64,000 nucleotides of DNA from Strigamia acuminata (Eukaryota > Arthropoda > Chilopoda > Geophilomorpha > Linotaeniidae), in the NCBI GenBank assembly GCA_949358305.1, contig OX442315.1:12302427-12366426 (forward strand), given 5' to 3'. Made by a program: the position numbers and the translations under genes. Numbering within the stretch: position 1 is the stretch's first letter; each line of letters opens with the position of its first letter. The notes below the pieces were generated by a model that saw only the letters and a list, made by a program, of their open reading frames with translations, made no database searches and was not told the DNA's origin. Positions 1 through 14,000 of this stretch are shown one piece after another.

Positions 1-189
1 CAGGCGCCTGACACCTGATGCCTCACACCTGACGTTTAGTCCATCCCCTCGAAGGGAAGTATTCTTTGTGTCCCGATCTGTCACGTCTAGGGTGTCCCAA
101 TACGGGTCACTACAAAACATGGGGTACACCCCAATTGGGGTACCCCATGGGGTATACCCCAAACTCCTGGAATGTGGAAAAGATAAATA

Positions 190-1135
190 AAAATTACTAA
201 AATAATTGAAATAAAAATTACAAAAAAAAAATTTAAATTACATACAAAAATATGACATTACATGTTAAAAATCACAAAAATCAATTTTTTGACTGACAAA
301 TCACAGAAATTTATTTTTTGACTCACAAATCACAAAAATAAATTTTTTGACTCAAAATCTAAATGATTTTATTCAACAATAAATCTTTAAAAAACATTAC
401 AATTCCATATAAAAAAGCGATAAAATAGAGAAAAATCGATAAAAATTGGTAAAAATTGATAAAAATCGGTAAAAATCGATAAAAATGAAGAAAAATTGAT
501 AAAAATCGGTAAAAATGGAGAAAAAACGATAGAAATCGGTAAAAATCGATAAAAATCGGTAAAAATTGCTAAAAATCGGTAAAAATCGATAAAAATCGGT
601 AAAAATCGATAAAAATCGGTAAAAATCGATAAAAATCGGTAAAAATCGATAAAAATCGATAAAAATCGATAAAATCGGTAAAAATTGGTAAAAATCGATA
701 AAAATCGGTAAAAATCGATAAAAACGATTTTTATCGATTTTTACCGTTTTTTACCGATTTCTATCGATTTTTACCAATTTTTATCGATTTTTACCGATTT
801 TTACCGATTTTTACCGATTTTTATCGATTTTTACCGATTTTTACCGTTTTTTCTCCATTTTTCTCGATTTTTACCGATTTTTCTCGATTTTTACCGATTT
901 TTATATCGTTTCTTCTCCATTTTTATCGATTTTTTATACCGAATTGTAGTGTTTTTTAAAGATTTATTGTTGAATAAAATCATAGATTTTCAGTCAAAAA
1001 ATTTATTTTTGTGATTTGTGAGTCAAAAAATAAATTTCTGTGATTTGTCAATCAAAAAATTGATTTTTGGGATTTTTAACATGTAATGTCATACTTTTGT
1101 ATGTAATTAAAATTTTTTTTTTGTAATTTTACAAT
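190..1135. repeat. Large near-palindrome inside each satellite unit (unit 1 shown)
   Basis: The left arm (about 190-722) and right arm (about 727-1135) are inverted copies: the words around TTATTCAACAATAAATC, CAAATCACAGAAATTTATTT and ATGACATTACATGTTAAAAA recur in reverse complement at the matching distances. The centre, near 722-728, reads AAAACGATTTTTATCG. Both arms next to the centre are tandem decamers, AAAAATCGGT and AAAAATCGAT on the left and their complement on the right. The same structure repeats in every unit, for example with centres near 2767, 4811 and 6837, and again in the copy at 39750-40690. Confidence 0.9.
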
Positions 1136-1917
1136 TTTACCCTTCATATAGCTTGAAACCCAGACACAAGTGATCAATAATAATTATCCCCATGACCAAT
1201 CACATCGCTCCATGCATCTTGGGCAATAGTATGGCGCCAAATTCGATTTTTGGACTGTTTAATCCGATGCGTGGAATTGTAGGACAAGAAAATTTGTTTT
1301 TACACGAAAAAGCATGTATTTCTCACCAATAAAATTTATTGCAACCTAAAAACTTTGTATTTACACCAAACTAATTTGTTTCCTTCTGAAATAATTTGTT
1401 TTTTCCAGAAATAATTTGTTTTTTCCAGAAATAATTTGTTTTTTCCAGAAATAATTTGTTTTTTCCAGAAATAATTTGTTTTTTTCCGAAATAATTTGTT
1501 TTTCCCGAAATAATTTGTTTTTGCCAAAATGATTTGTTTTTTCAAAACAATTTTTTTTCTGAAATAATTTTTATTTACACATTCTGTATTGATATTTCTT
1601 CTCATTGTGTACCCACAGCACTCTAGGTTTGCAGTCAACATCATTTTCTTTAATTAGAAAAGATTAATGTTGATGCACGTTTTATGAGCAACTTTTATGT
1701 ATGAAATAGCTTCCGTGTAGGCAAAATAATTACAAAGCCAAATTATTAGTGCTCAGAGCCTGCTCCAGGTCTAACAGCATCCAGTGCGACTTTTCTTAGT
1801 TTGATCCACATAAATACTCATGTTCTACTTATAACCTTGTCTTCGTTGCTTACCTAGAACTCTGAAACTTTTGAATATTGTCTCGTACATATTGTCGTGT
1901 CCATGTGTGTCTCCAAG

Positions 1918-2094
1918 TGGGGATGGACTAAACGTCATGTGTCAGGTCTGACACCTGGCACCCGACGCCTGACACATGACGTTTAGTTTTGGTGAAAAGG
2001 GAGATTCAGACGTCTGACGCCTGACAGTTAGTCCCAAATAAACAGGCGCCTGACACCTGATGCCTCACACCTGACGTTTAGTCCATCCCCTCGA
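1918..2094. repeat. Junction palindromes between satellite units (first junction shown)
   Basis: CTAAACGTCATGTGTCAGG is followed after a short spacer by its exact complement CCTGACACATGACGTTTAG. A wider pair, GGGGATGGACTAAACGTCA and TGACGTTTAGTCCATCCCC, brackets the unit boundary. The same arrangement occurs at every junction. The element at 20315-39493 broke the right half of one such palindrome in unit 10. Confidence 0.85.
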
Positions 2095-5000
2095 AGGGAA
2101 GTATTCTTTGTGTCCCGATCTGTCACGTCTAGGGTGTCCCAATACGGGTCACTACAAAACATGGGGTACACCCCAATTGGGGTACCCCATGGGGTATACC
2201 CCAAAGTCCTGGAATGTGGAAAAGATAAATAAAAATTACTAAAATAATTGAAATAAAAATTACAAAAAAAAAATTTAAATTACATACAAAAATATGACAT
2301 TACATGTTAAAAATCACAAAAATCAATTTTTTGACTGACAAATCACAGAAATTTATTTTTTGACTCACAAATCACAAAAATAAATTTTTTGACTCAAAAT
2401 CTAAATGATTTTATTCAACAATAAATCTTTAAAAAACATTACAATTCCATATAAAAAAGCGATAAAATAGAGAAAAATCGATAAAAATTGGTAAAAATTG
2501 ATAAAAATCGGTAAAAATCGATAAAAATGAAGAAAAATTGATAAAAATCGGTAAAAATGGAGAAAAAACGATAGAAATCGGTAAAAATCGATAAAAATCG
2601 GTAAAAATTGCTAAAAATCGGTAAAAATCGATAAAAATCGGTAAAAATCGATAAAAATCGGTAAAAATCGATAAAAATCGGTAAAAATCGATAAAAATCG
2701 ATAAAAATCGATAAAAATCGGTAAAAATCGGTAAAAATCGATAAAAATCGGTAAAAATCGATAAAAACGATTTTTATCGATTTTTACCATTTTTTACCGA
2801 TTTCTATCGATTTTTACCAATTTTTATCGATTTTTACCGATTTTTACCGATTTTTACCGATTTTTATCGATTTTTACCGATTTTTACCGTTTTTTCTCCA
2901 TTTTTCTCGATTTTTACCGATTTTTCTCGATTTTTACCGATTTTTATATCGTTTCTTCTCCATTTTTATCGATTTTTTATACCGAATTGTAGTGTTTTTT
3001 AAAGATTTATTGTTGAATAAAATCATAGATTTTCAGTCAAAAAATTTATTTTTGTGATTTGTGAGTCAAAAAATAAATTTCTGTGATTTGTCAATCAAAA
3101 AATTGATTTTTGGGATTTTTAACATGTAATGTCATACTTTTGTATGTAATTTAAATTTTTTTTTTGTAATTTTACAATTTTTACCCTTCATATAGCTTGA
3201 AACCCAGACACAAGTGATCAATAATAATTATCCCCATGACCAATCACATCGCTCCATGCATCTTGGGCAATAGTATGGCGCCAAATTCGATTTTTGGACT
3301 GTTTAATCCGATGCATGGAATTGTAGGACAAGAAAATTTGTTTTTACACGAAAAAGCATGTATTTCTCACCAATAAAATTTATTGCCACCTAAAAACTTT
3401 GTATTTACACCAAACTAATTTGTTTCCTTCTGAAATAATTTGTTTTTTCCAGAAATAATTTGTTTTTTCCAGAAATAATTTGTTTTTTTCAGAAATAATT
3501 TGTTTTTTCCAGAAATAATTTGTTTTTTTCCGAAATAATTTGTTTTTCCCGAAATAATTTGTTTTTGCCAAAATGATTTGTTTTTTCAAAACAATTTTTT
3601 TTCTGAAATAATTTTTATTTACACATTCTGTATTGATATTTCTTCTCATTGTGTACCCACAGCACTCTAGGTTTGCAGTCAACATCATTTTCTTTAATTA
3701 GAAAAGATTAATGTTGATGCACGTTTTATGAGCAACTTTTATGTATGAAATAGCTTCCGTGTAGGCAAAATAATTACAAAGCCAAATTATTAGTGCTCAG
3801 AGCCTGCTCCAGGTCTAACAGCATCCAGTGCGACTTTTCTTAGTTTGATCCACATAAATACTCATGTTCTACTTATAACCTTGTCTTCGTTGCTTACCTA
3901 GAACTCTGAAACTTTTGAATATTGTCTCGTACATATTGTCGTGTCCATGTGTGTCTCCAAGTGGGGATGGACTAAACGTCATGTGTCAGGTCTGACACCT
4001 GGCACCCGACGCCTGACACATGACGTTTAGTTTTGGTGAAAAGGGAGATTCAGACGTCTGACGCCTGACAGTTAGTCCCAAATAAACAGGCGCCTGACAC
4101 CTGATGCCTCACACCTGACGTTTAGTCCATCCCCTCGAAGGGAAGTATTCTTTGTGTCCCGATCTGTCACGTCTAGGGTGTCCCAATACGGGTCACTACA
4201 AAACATGGGGTACACCCCAATTGGGGTACCCCATGGGGTATACCCCAAAGTCCTGGAATGTGGAAAAGATAAATAAAAATTACTAAAATAATTGAAATAA
4301 AAATTACAAAAAAAAAATTTAAATTACATACAAAAATATGACATTACATGTTAAAAATCACAAAAATCAATTTTTTGACTGACAAATCACAGAAATTTAT
4401 TTTTTGACTCACAAATCACAAAAATAAATTTTTTGACTCAAAATCTAAATGATTTTATTCAACAATAAATCTTTAAAAAACATTACAATTCCATATAAAA
4501 AAGCGATAAAATAGAGAAAAATCGATAAAAATTGGTAAAAATTGATAAAAATCGGTAAAAATCGATAAAAATGAAGAAAAATCGATAAAAATCGGTAAAA
4601 ATGGAGAAAAAACGATAGAAATCGGTAAAAATCGATAAAAATCGGTAAAAATTGCTAAAAATCGGTAAAAATCGATAAAAATCGGTAAAAATCGATAAAA
4701 ATCGGTAAAAATCGATAAAAATCGGTAAAAATCGATAAAAATCGATAAAAATCGATAAAAATCGGTAAAAATCGGTAAAAATCGATAAAAATCGGTAAAA
4801 ATCGATAAAAACGATTTTTATCGATTTTTACCGTTTTTTACCGATTTCTATCGATTTTTACCAATTTTTATCGATTTTTACCAATTTTTACCGATTTTTA
4901 CCGATTTTTATCGATTTTTACCGATTTTTACCGTTTTTTCTCCATTTTTCTCGATTTTTACCGATTTTTCTCGATTTTTACCGATTTTTATATCGTTTCT

Positions 5001-8000
5001 TCTCCATTTTTATCGATTTTTTATACCGAATTGTAGTGTTTTTTAAAGATTTATTGTTGAATAAAATCATAGATTTTCAGTCAAAAAATTTATTTTTGTG
5101 ATTTGTGAGTCAAAAAATAAATTTCTGTGATTTGTCAATCAAAAAATTGATTTTTGGGATTTTTAACATGTAATGTCATACTTTTGTATGTAATTTAAAT
5201 TTTTTTTTTGTAATTTTACAATTTTACCCTTCATATAGCTTGAAACCCAGACACAAGTGATCAATAATAATTATCCCCATGACCAATCACATCGCTCCAT
5301 GCATCTTGGGCAATAGTATGGCGCCAAATTCGATTTTTGGACTGTTTAATCCGATGCGTGGAATTGTAGGACAAGAAAATTTGTTTTTACACGAAAAAGC
5401 ATGTATTTCTCACCAATAAAATTTATTGCCACCTAAAAACTTTGTATTTACACCAAACTAATTTCTTTCCTTCTGAAATAATTTGTTTTTTCCAGAAATA
5501 ATTTGTTTTTTCCAGAAATAATTTGTTTTTTCCAGAAATAATTTGTTTTTTCCAGAAATAATTTGTTTTTTTCCCAAATAATTTGTTTTTCCCGAAATAA
5601 TTTGTTTTTGCCAAAATGATTTGTTTTTTCAAAACAATTTTTTTTCTGAAATAATTTTTATTTACACATTCTGTATTGATATTTCTTCTCATTGTGTACC
5701 CACAGCACTCTAGGTTTGCAGTCAACATCATTTTCTTTAATTAGAAAAGATTAATGTTGATGCACGTTTTAAGAGCAACTTTTATGTATGAAATAGCTTC
5801 CGTGTAGGCAAAATAATTACAAAGCCAAATTATTAGTGCTCAGAGCCTGCTCCAGGTCTAACAGCATCCAGTGCGACTTTTCTTAGTTTGATCCACATAA
5901 ATACTCATGTTCTACTTATAACCTTGTCTTCGTTGCTTACCTAGAACTCTGAAACTTTTGAATATTGTCTCGTACATATTGTCGTGTCCATGTGTGTCTC
6001 CAAGTGGGGATGGACTAAACGTCATGTGTCAGGTCTGACACCTGGCACCCGACGCCTGACACATGACGTTTAGTTTTGGTGAAAAGGGAGATTCAGACGT
6101 CTGACGCCTGACAGTTAGTCCCAAATAAACAGGCGCCTGACACCTGATGCCTCACACCTGACGTTTAGTCCATCCCCTCGAAGGGAAGTATTCTTTGTGT
6201 CCCGATCTGTCACGTCTAGGGTGTCCCAATACGGGTCACTACAAAACATGGGGTACACCCCAATTGGGGTACCCCATGGGGTATACCCCAAAGTCCTGGA
6301 ATGTGGAAAAGATAAATAAAAATTACTAAAATAATTGAAATAAAAATTACAAAAAAAAAATTTAAATTACATACAAAAATATGACATTACATGTTAAAAA
6401 TCACAAAAATCAATTTTTTGACTGACAAATCACAGAAATTTATTTTTTGACTCACAAATCACAAAAATAAATTTTTTGACTCAAAATCTAAATGATTTTA
6501 TTCAACAATAAATCTTTAAAAAACATTACAATTCCATATAAAAAAGCGATAAAATAGAGAAAAATCGATAAAAATTGGTAAAAATTGATAAAAATCGGTA
6601 AAAATCGATAAAAATGAAGAAAAATCGATAAAAATCGGTAAAAATGGAGAAAAAACGATAGAAATCGGTAAAAATCGATAAAAATCGGTAAAAATTGCTA
6701 AAAATCGGTAAAAATCGATAAAAATCGGTAAAAATCGATAAAAATCGGTAAAAATCGATAAAAATCGATAAAAATCGATAAAAATCGGTAAAAATCGGTA
6801 AAAATCGATAAAAATCGGTAAAAATCGATAAAAACGATTTTTATCAATTTTTACCGTTTTTTACCGATTTCTATCGATTTTTACCAATTTTTATCGATTT
6901 TTACCAATTTTTACCGATTTTTACCGATTTTTATCGATTTTTACCGATTTTTACCGTTTTTTCTCCATTTTTCTCGATTTTTACCGATTTTTATCGATTT
7001 TTACCGATTTTTATATCGTTTCTTCTCCATTTTTATCGATTTTTTATACCGAATTGTAGTGTTTTTTAAAGATTTATTGTTGAATAAAATCATAGATTTT
7101 CAGTCAAAAAATTTATTTTTGTGATTTGTGAGTCAAAAAATAAATTTCTGTGATTTGTCAATCAAAAAATTGATTTTTGGGATTTTTAACATGTAATGTC
7201 ATACTTTTGTATGTAATTTAAATTTTTTTTTTTTAATTTTACAATTTTACCCTTCATATAGCTTGAAACCCAGACACAAGTGATCAATAATAATTATCCC
7301 CATGACCAATCACATCGCTCCATGCATCTTGGGCAATAGTATGGCGCCAAATTCGATTTTTGGACTGTTTAATCCGATGCGTGGAATTGTAGGACAAGAA
7401 AATTTGTTTTTACACGAAAAAGCATGTATTTCTCACCAATAAAATTTATTGCCACCTAAAAACTTTGTATTTACACCAAACTAATTTGTTTCCTTCTGAA
7501 ATAATTTGTTTTTTCCAGAAATAATTTGTTTTTTCCAGAAATAATTTGTTTTTTCCAGAAATAATTTGTTTTTTCCAGAAATAATTTGTTTTTTTCCCAA
7601 ATAATTTGTTTTTCCCGAAATAATTTGTTTTTGCCAAAATGATTTGTTTTTTCAAAACAATTTTTTTTCTGAAATAATTTTTATTTACACATTCTGTATT
7701 GATATTTCTTCTCATTGTGTACCCACAGCACTCTAGGTTTGCAGTCAACATCATTTTCTTTAATTAGAAAAGATTAATGTTGATGCACGTTTTAAGAGCA
7801 ACTTTTATGTATGAAATAGCTTCCGTGTAGGCAAAATAATTACAAAGCCAAATTATTAGTGCTCAGAGCCTGCTCCAGGTCTAACAGCATCCAGTGCGAC
7901 TTTTCTTAGTTTGATCCACATAAATACTCATGTTCTACTTATAACCTTGTCTTCGTTGCTTACCTAGAACTCTGAAACTTTTGAATATTGTCTCGTACAT

Positions 8001-11000
8001 ATTGTCGTGTCCATGTGTGTCTCCAAGTGGGGATGGACTAAACGTCATGTGTCAGGTCTGACACCTGGCACCCGACGCCTGACACATGACGTTTAGTTTT
8101 GGTGAAAAGGGAGATTCAGACGTCTGACGCCTGACAGTTAGTCCCAAATAAACAGGCGCCTGACACCTGATGCCTCACACCTGACGTTTAGTCCATCCCC
8201 TCGAAGGGAAGTATTCTTTGTGTCCCGATCTGTCACGTCTAGGGTGTCCCAATACGGGTCACTACAAAACATGGGGTACACCCCAATTGGGGTACCCCAT
8301 GGGGTATACCCCAAAGTCCTGGAATGTGGAAAAGATAAATAAAAATTACTAAAATAATTGAAATAAAAATTACAAAAAAAAAATTTAAATTACATACAAA
8401 AATATGACATTACATGTTAAAAATCACAAAAATCAATTTTTTGACTGACAAATCACAGAAATTTATTTTTTGACTCACAAATCACAAAAATAAATTTTTT
8501 GACTCAAAATCTAAATGATTTTATTCAACAATAAATCTTTAAAAAACATTACAATTCCATATAAAAAAGCGATAAAATAGAGAAAAATCGATAAAAATTG
8601 GTAAAAATTGATAAAAATCGGTAAAAATCGATAAAAATGAAGAAAAATCGATAAAAATCGGTAAAAATGGAGAAAAAACGATAGAAATCGGTAAAAATCG
8701 ATAAAAATCGGTAAAAATTGCTAAAAATCGGTAAAAATCGATAAAAATCGGTAAAAATCGATAAAAATCGGTAAAAATCGATAAAAATCGATAAAAATCG
8801 ATAAAAATCGGTAAAAATCGGTAAAAATCGATAAAAATCGGTAAAAATCGATAAAAACGATTTTTATCAATTTTTACCGTTTTTTACCGATTTCTATCGA
8901 TTTTTACCAATTTTTATCGATTTTTACCAATTTTTACCGATTTTTACCGATTTTTATCGATTTTTACCGATTTTTACCGTTTTTTCTCCATTTTTCTCGA
9001 TTTTTACCGATTTTTATCGATTTTTACCGATTTTTATATCGTTTCTTCTCCATTTTTATCGATTTTTTATACCGAATTGTAGTGTTTTTTAAAGATTTAT
9101 TGTTGAATAAAATCATAGATTTTCAGTCAAAAAATTTATTTTTGTGATTTGTGAGTCAAAAAATAAATTTCTGTGATTTGTCAATCAAAAAATTGATTTT
9201 TGGGATTTTTAACATGTAATGTCATACTTTTGTATGTAATTTAAATTTTTTTTTTTTAATTTTACAATTTTACCCTTCATATAGCTTGAAACCCAGACAC
9301 AAGTGATCAATAATAATTATCCCCATGACCAATCACATCGCTCCATGCATCTTGGGCAATAGTATGGCGCCAAATTCGATTTTTGGACTGTTTAATCCGA
9401 TGCGTGGAATTGTAGGACAAGAAAATTTGTTTTTACACGAAAAAGCATGTATTTCTCACCAATAAAATTTATTGCAACCTAAAAACTTTGTATTTACACC
9501 AAACTAATTTGTTTCCTTCTGAAATAATTTGTTTTTTCCAGAAATAATTTGTTTTTTCCAGAAATAATTTGTTTTTTCCAGAAATAATTTGTTTTTTCCA
9601 GAAATAATTTGTTTTTTTCCGAAATAATTTGTTTTTCCCGAAATAATTTGTTTTTGCCAAAATGATTTGTTTTTTCAAAACAATTTTTTTTCTGAAATAA
9701 TTTTTATTTACACATTCTGTATTGATATTTCTTCTCATTGTGTACCCACAGCACTCTAGGTTTGCAGTCAACATCATTTTCTTTAATTAGAAAAGATTAA
9801 TGTTGATGCACGTTTTATGAGCAACTTTTATGTATGAAATAGCTTCCGTGTAGGCAAAATAATTACAAAGCCAAATTATTAGTGCTCAGAGCCTGCTCCA
9901 GGTCTAACAGCATCCAGTGCGACTTTTCTTAGTTTGATCCACATAAATACTCATGTTCTACTTATAACCTTGTCTTCGTTGCTTACCTAGAACTCTGAAA
10001 CTTTTGAATATTGTCTCGTACATATTGTCGTGTCCATGTGTGTCTCCAAGTGGGGATGGACTAAACGTCATGTGTCAGGTCTGACACCTGGCACCCGACG
10101 CCTGACACATGACGTTTAGTTTTGGTGAAAAGGGAGATTCAGACGTCTGACGCCTGACAGTTAGTCCCAAATAAACAGGCGCCTGACACCTGATGCCTCA
10201 CACCTGACGTTTAGTCCATCCCCTCGAAGGGAAGTATTCTTTGTGTCCCGATCTGTCACGTCTAGGGTGTCCCAATACGGGTCACTACAAAACATGGGGT
10301 ACACCCCAATTGGGGTACCCCATGGGGTATACCCCAAAGTCCTGGAATGTGGAAAAGATAAATAAAAATTACTAAAATAATTGAAATAAAAATTACAAAA
10401 AAAAAATTTAAATTACATACAAAAATATGACATTACATGTTAAAAATCACAAAAATCAATTTTTTGACTGACAAATCACAGAAATTTATTTTTTGACTCA
10501 CAAATCACAAAAATAAATTTTTTGACTCAAAATCTAAATGATTTTATTCAACAATAAATCTTTAAAAAACATTACAATTCCATATAAAAAAGCGATAAAA
10601 TAGAGAAAAATCGATAAAAATTGGTAAAAATTGATAAAAATCGGTAAAAATCGATAAAAATGAAGAAAAATTGATAAAAATCGGTAAAAATGGAGAAAAA
10701 ACGATAGAAATCGGTAAAAATCGATAAAAATCGGTAAAAATTGCTAAAAATCGGTAAAAATCGATAAAAATCGGTAAAAATCGATAAAAATCGGTAAAAA
10801 TCGATAAAAATCGGTAAAAATCGATAAAAATCGATAAAAATCGATAAAAATCGGTAAAAATCGGTAAAAATCGATAAAAATCGGTAAAAATCGATAAAAA
10901 CGATTTTTATCGATTTTTACCATTTTTTACCGATTTCTATCGATTTTTACCAATTTTTATCGATTTTTACCGATTTTTACCGATTTTTACCGATTTTTAT

Positions 11001-14000
11001 CGATTTTTACCGATTTTTACCGTTTTTTCTCCATTTTTCTCGATTTTTACCGATTTTTCTCGATTTTTACCGATTTTTATATCGTTTCTTCTCCATTTTT
11101 ATCGATTTTTTATACCGAATTGTAGTGTTTTTTAAAGATTTATTGTTGAATAAAATCATAGATTTTCAGTCAAAAAATTTATTTTTGTGATTTGTGAGTC
11201 AAAAAATAAATTTCTGTGATTTGTCAATCAAAAAATTGATTTTTGGGATTTTTAACATGTAATGTCATACTTTTGTATGTAATTTAAATTTTTTTTTTGT
11301 AATTTTACAATTTTTACCCTTCATATAGCTTGAAACCCAGACACAAGTGATCAATAATAATTATCCCCATGACCAATCACATCGCTCCATGCATCTTGGG
11401 CAATAGTATGGCGCCAAATTCGATTTTTGGACTGTTTAATCCGATGCATGGAATTGTAGGACAAGAAAATTTGTTTTTACACGAAAAAGCATGTATTTCT
11501 CACCAATAAAATTTATTGCCACCTAAAAACTTTGTATTTACACCAAACTAATTTGTTTCCTTCTGAAATAATTTGTTTTTTCCAGAAATAATTTGTTTTT
11601 TCCAGAAATAATTTGTTTTTTTCAGAAATAATTTGTTTTTTCCAGAAATAATTTGTTTTTTTCCGAAATAATTTGTTTTTCCCGAAATAATTTGTTTTTG
11701 CCAAAATGATTTGTTTTTTCAAAACAATTTTTTTTCTGAAATAATTTTTATTTACACATTCTGTATTGATATTTCTTCTCATTGTGTACCCACAGCACTC
11801 TAGGTTTGCAGTCAACATCATTTTCTTTAATTAGAAAAGATTAATGTTGATGCACGTTTTATGAGCAACTTTTATGTATGAAATAGCTTCCGTGTAGGCA
11901 AAATAATTACAAAGCCAAATTATTAGTGCTCAGAGCCTGCTCCAGGTCTAACAGCATCCAGTGCGACTTTTCTTAGTTTGATCCACATAAATACTCATGT
12001 TCTACTTATAACCTTGTCTTCGTTGCTTACCTAGAACTCTGAAACTTTTGAATATTGTCTCGTACATATTGTCGTGTCCATGTGTGTCTCCAAGTGGGGA
12101 TGGACTAAACGTCATGTGTCAGGTCTGACACCTGGCACCCGACGCCTGACACATGACGTTTAGTTTTGGTGAAAAGGGAGATTCAGACGTCTGACGCCTG
12201 ACAGTTAGTCCCAAATAAACAGGCGCCTGACACCTGATGCCTCACACCTGACGTTTAGTCCATCCCCTCGAAGGGAAGTATTCTTTGTGTCCCGATCTGT
12301 CACGTCTAGGGTGTCCCAATACGGGTCACTACAAAACATGGGGTACACCCCAATTGGGGTACCCCATGGGGTATACCCCAAAGTCCTGGAATGTGGAAAA
12401 GATAAATAAAAATTACTAAAATAATTGAAATAAAAATTACAAAAAAAAAATTTAAATTACATACAAAAATATGACATTACATGTTAAAAATCACAAAAAT
12501 CAATTTTTTGACTGACAAATCACAGAAATTTATTTTTTGACTCACAAATCACAAAAATAAATTTTTTGACTCAAAATCTAAATGATTTTATTCAACAATA
12601 AATCTTTAAAAAACATTACAATTCCATATAAAAAAGCGATAAAATAGAGAAAAATCGATAAAAATTGGTAAAAATTGATAAAAATCGGTAAAAATCGATA
12701 AAAATGAAGAAAAATCGATAAAAATCGGTAAAAATGGAGAAAAAACGATAGAAATCGGTAAAAATCGATAAAAATCGGTAAAAATTGCTAAAAATCGGTA
12801 AAAATCGATAAAAATCGGTAAAAATCGATAAAAATCGGTAAAAATCGATAAAAATCGGTAAAAATCGATAAAAATCGATAAAAATCGATAAAAATCGGTA
12901 AAAATCGGTAAAAATCGATAAAAATCGGTAAAAATCGATAAAAACGATTTTTATCGATTTTTACCGTTTTTTACCGATTTCTATCGATTTTTACCAATTT
13001 TTATCGATTTTTACCAATTTTTACCGATTTTTACCGATTTTTATCGATTTTTACCGATTTTTACCGTTTTTTCTCCATTTTTCTCGATTTTTACCGATTT
13101 TTCTCGATTTTTACCGATTTTTATATCGTTTCTTCTCCATTTTTATCGATTTTTTATACCGAATTGTAGTGTTTTTTAAAGATTTATTGTTGAATAAAAT
13201 CATAGATTTTCAGTCAAAAAATTTATTTTTGTGATTTGTGAGTCAAAAAATAAATTTCTGTGATTTGTCAATCAAAAAATTGATTTTTGGGATTTTTAAC
13301 ATGTAATGTCATACTTTTGTATGTAATTTAAATTTTTTTTTTGTAATTTTACAATTTTACCCTTCATATAGCTTGAAACCCAGACACAAGTGATCAATAA
13401 TAATTATCCCCATGACCAATCACATCGCTCCATGCATCTTGGGCAATAGTATGGCGCCAAATTCGATTTTTGGACTGTTTAATCCGATGCGTGGAATTGT
13501 AGGACAAGAAAATTTGTTTTTACACGAAAAAGCATGTATTTCTCACCAATAAAATTTATTGCCACCTAAAAACTTTGTATTTACACCAAACTAATTTCTT
13601 TCCTTCTGAAATAATTTGTTTTTTCCAGAAATAATTTGTTTTTTCCAGAAATAATTTGTTTTTTCCAGAAATAATTTGTTTTTTCCAGAAATAATTTGTT
13701 TTTTTCCGAAATAATTTGTTTTTCCCGAAATAATTTGTTTTTGCCAAAATGATTTGTTTTTTCAAAACAATTTTTTTTCTGAAATAATTTTTATTTACAC
13801 ATTCTGTATTGATATTTCTTCTCATTGTGTACCCACAGCACTCTAGGTTTGCAGTCAACATCATTTTCTTTAATTAGAAAAGATTAATGTTGATGCACGT
13901 TTTAAGAGCAACTTTTATGTATGAAATAGCTTCCGTGTAGGCAAAATAATTACAAAGCCAAATTATTAGTGCTCAGAGCCTGCTCCAGGTCTAACAGCAT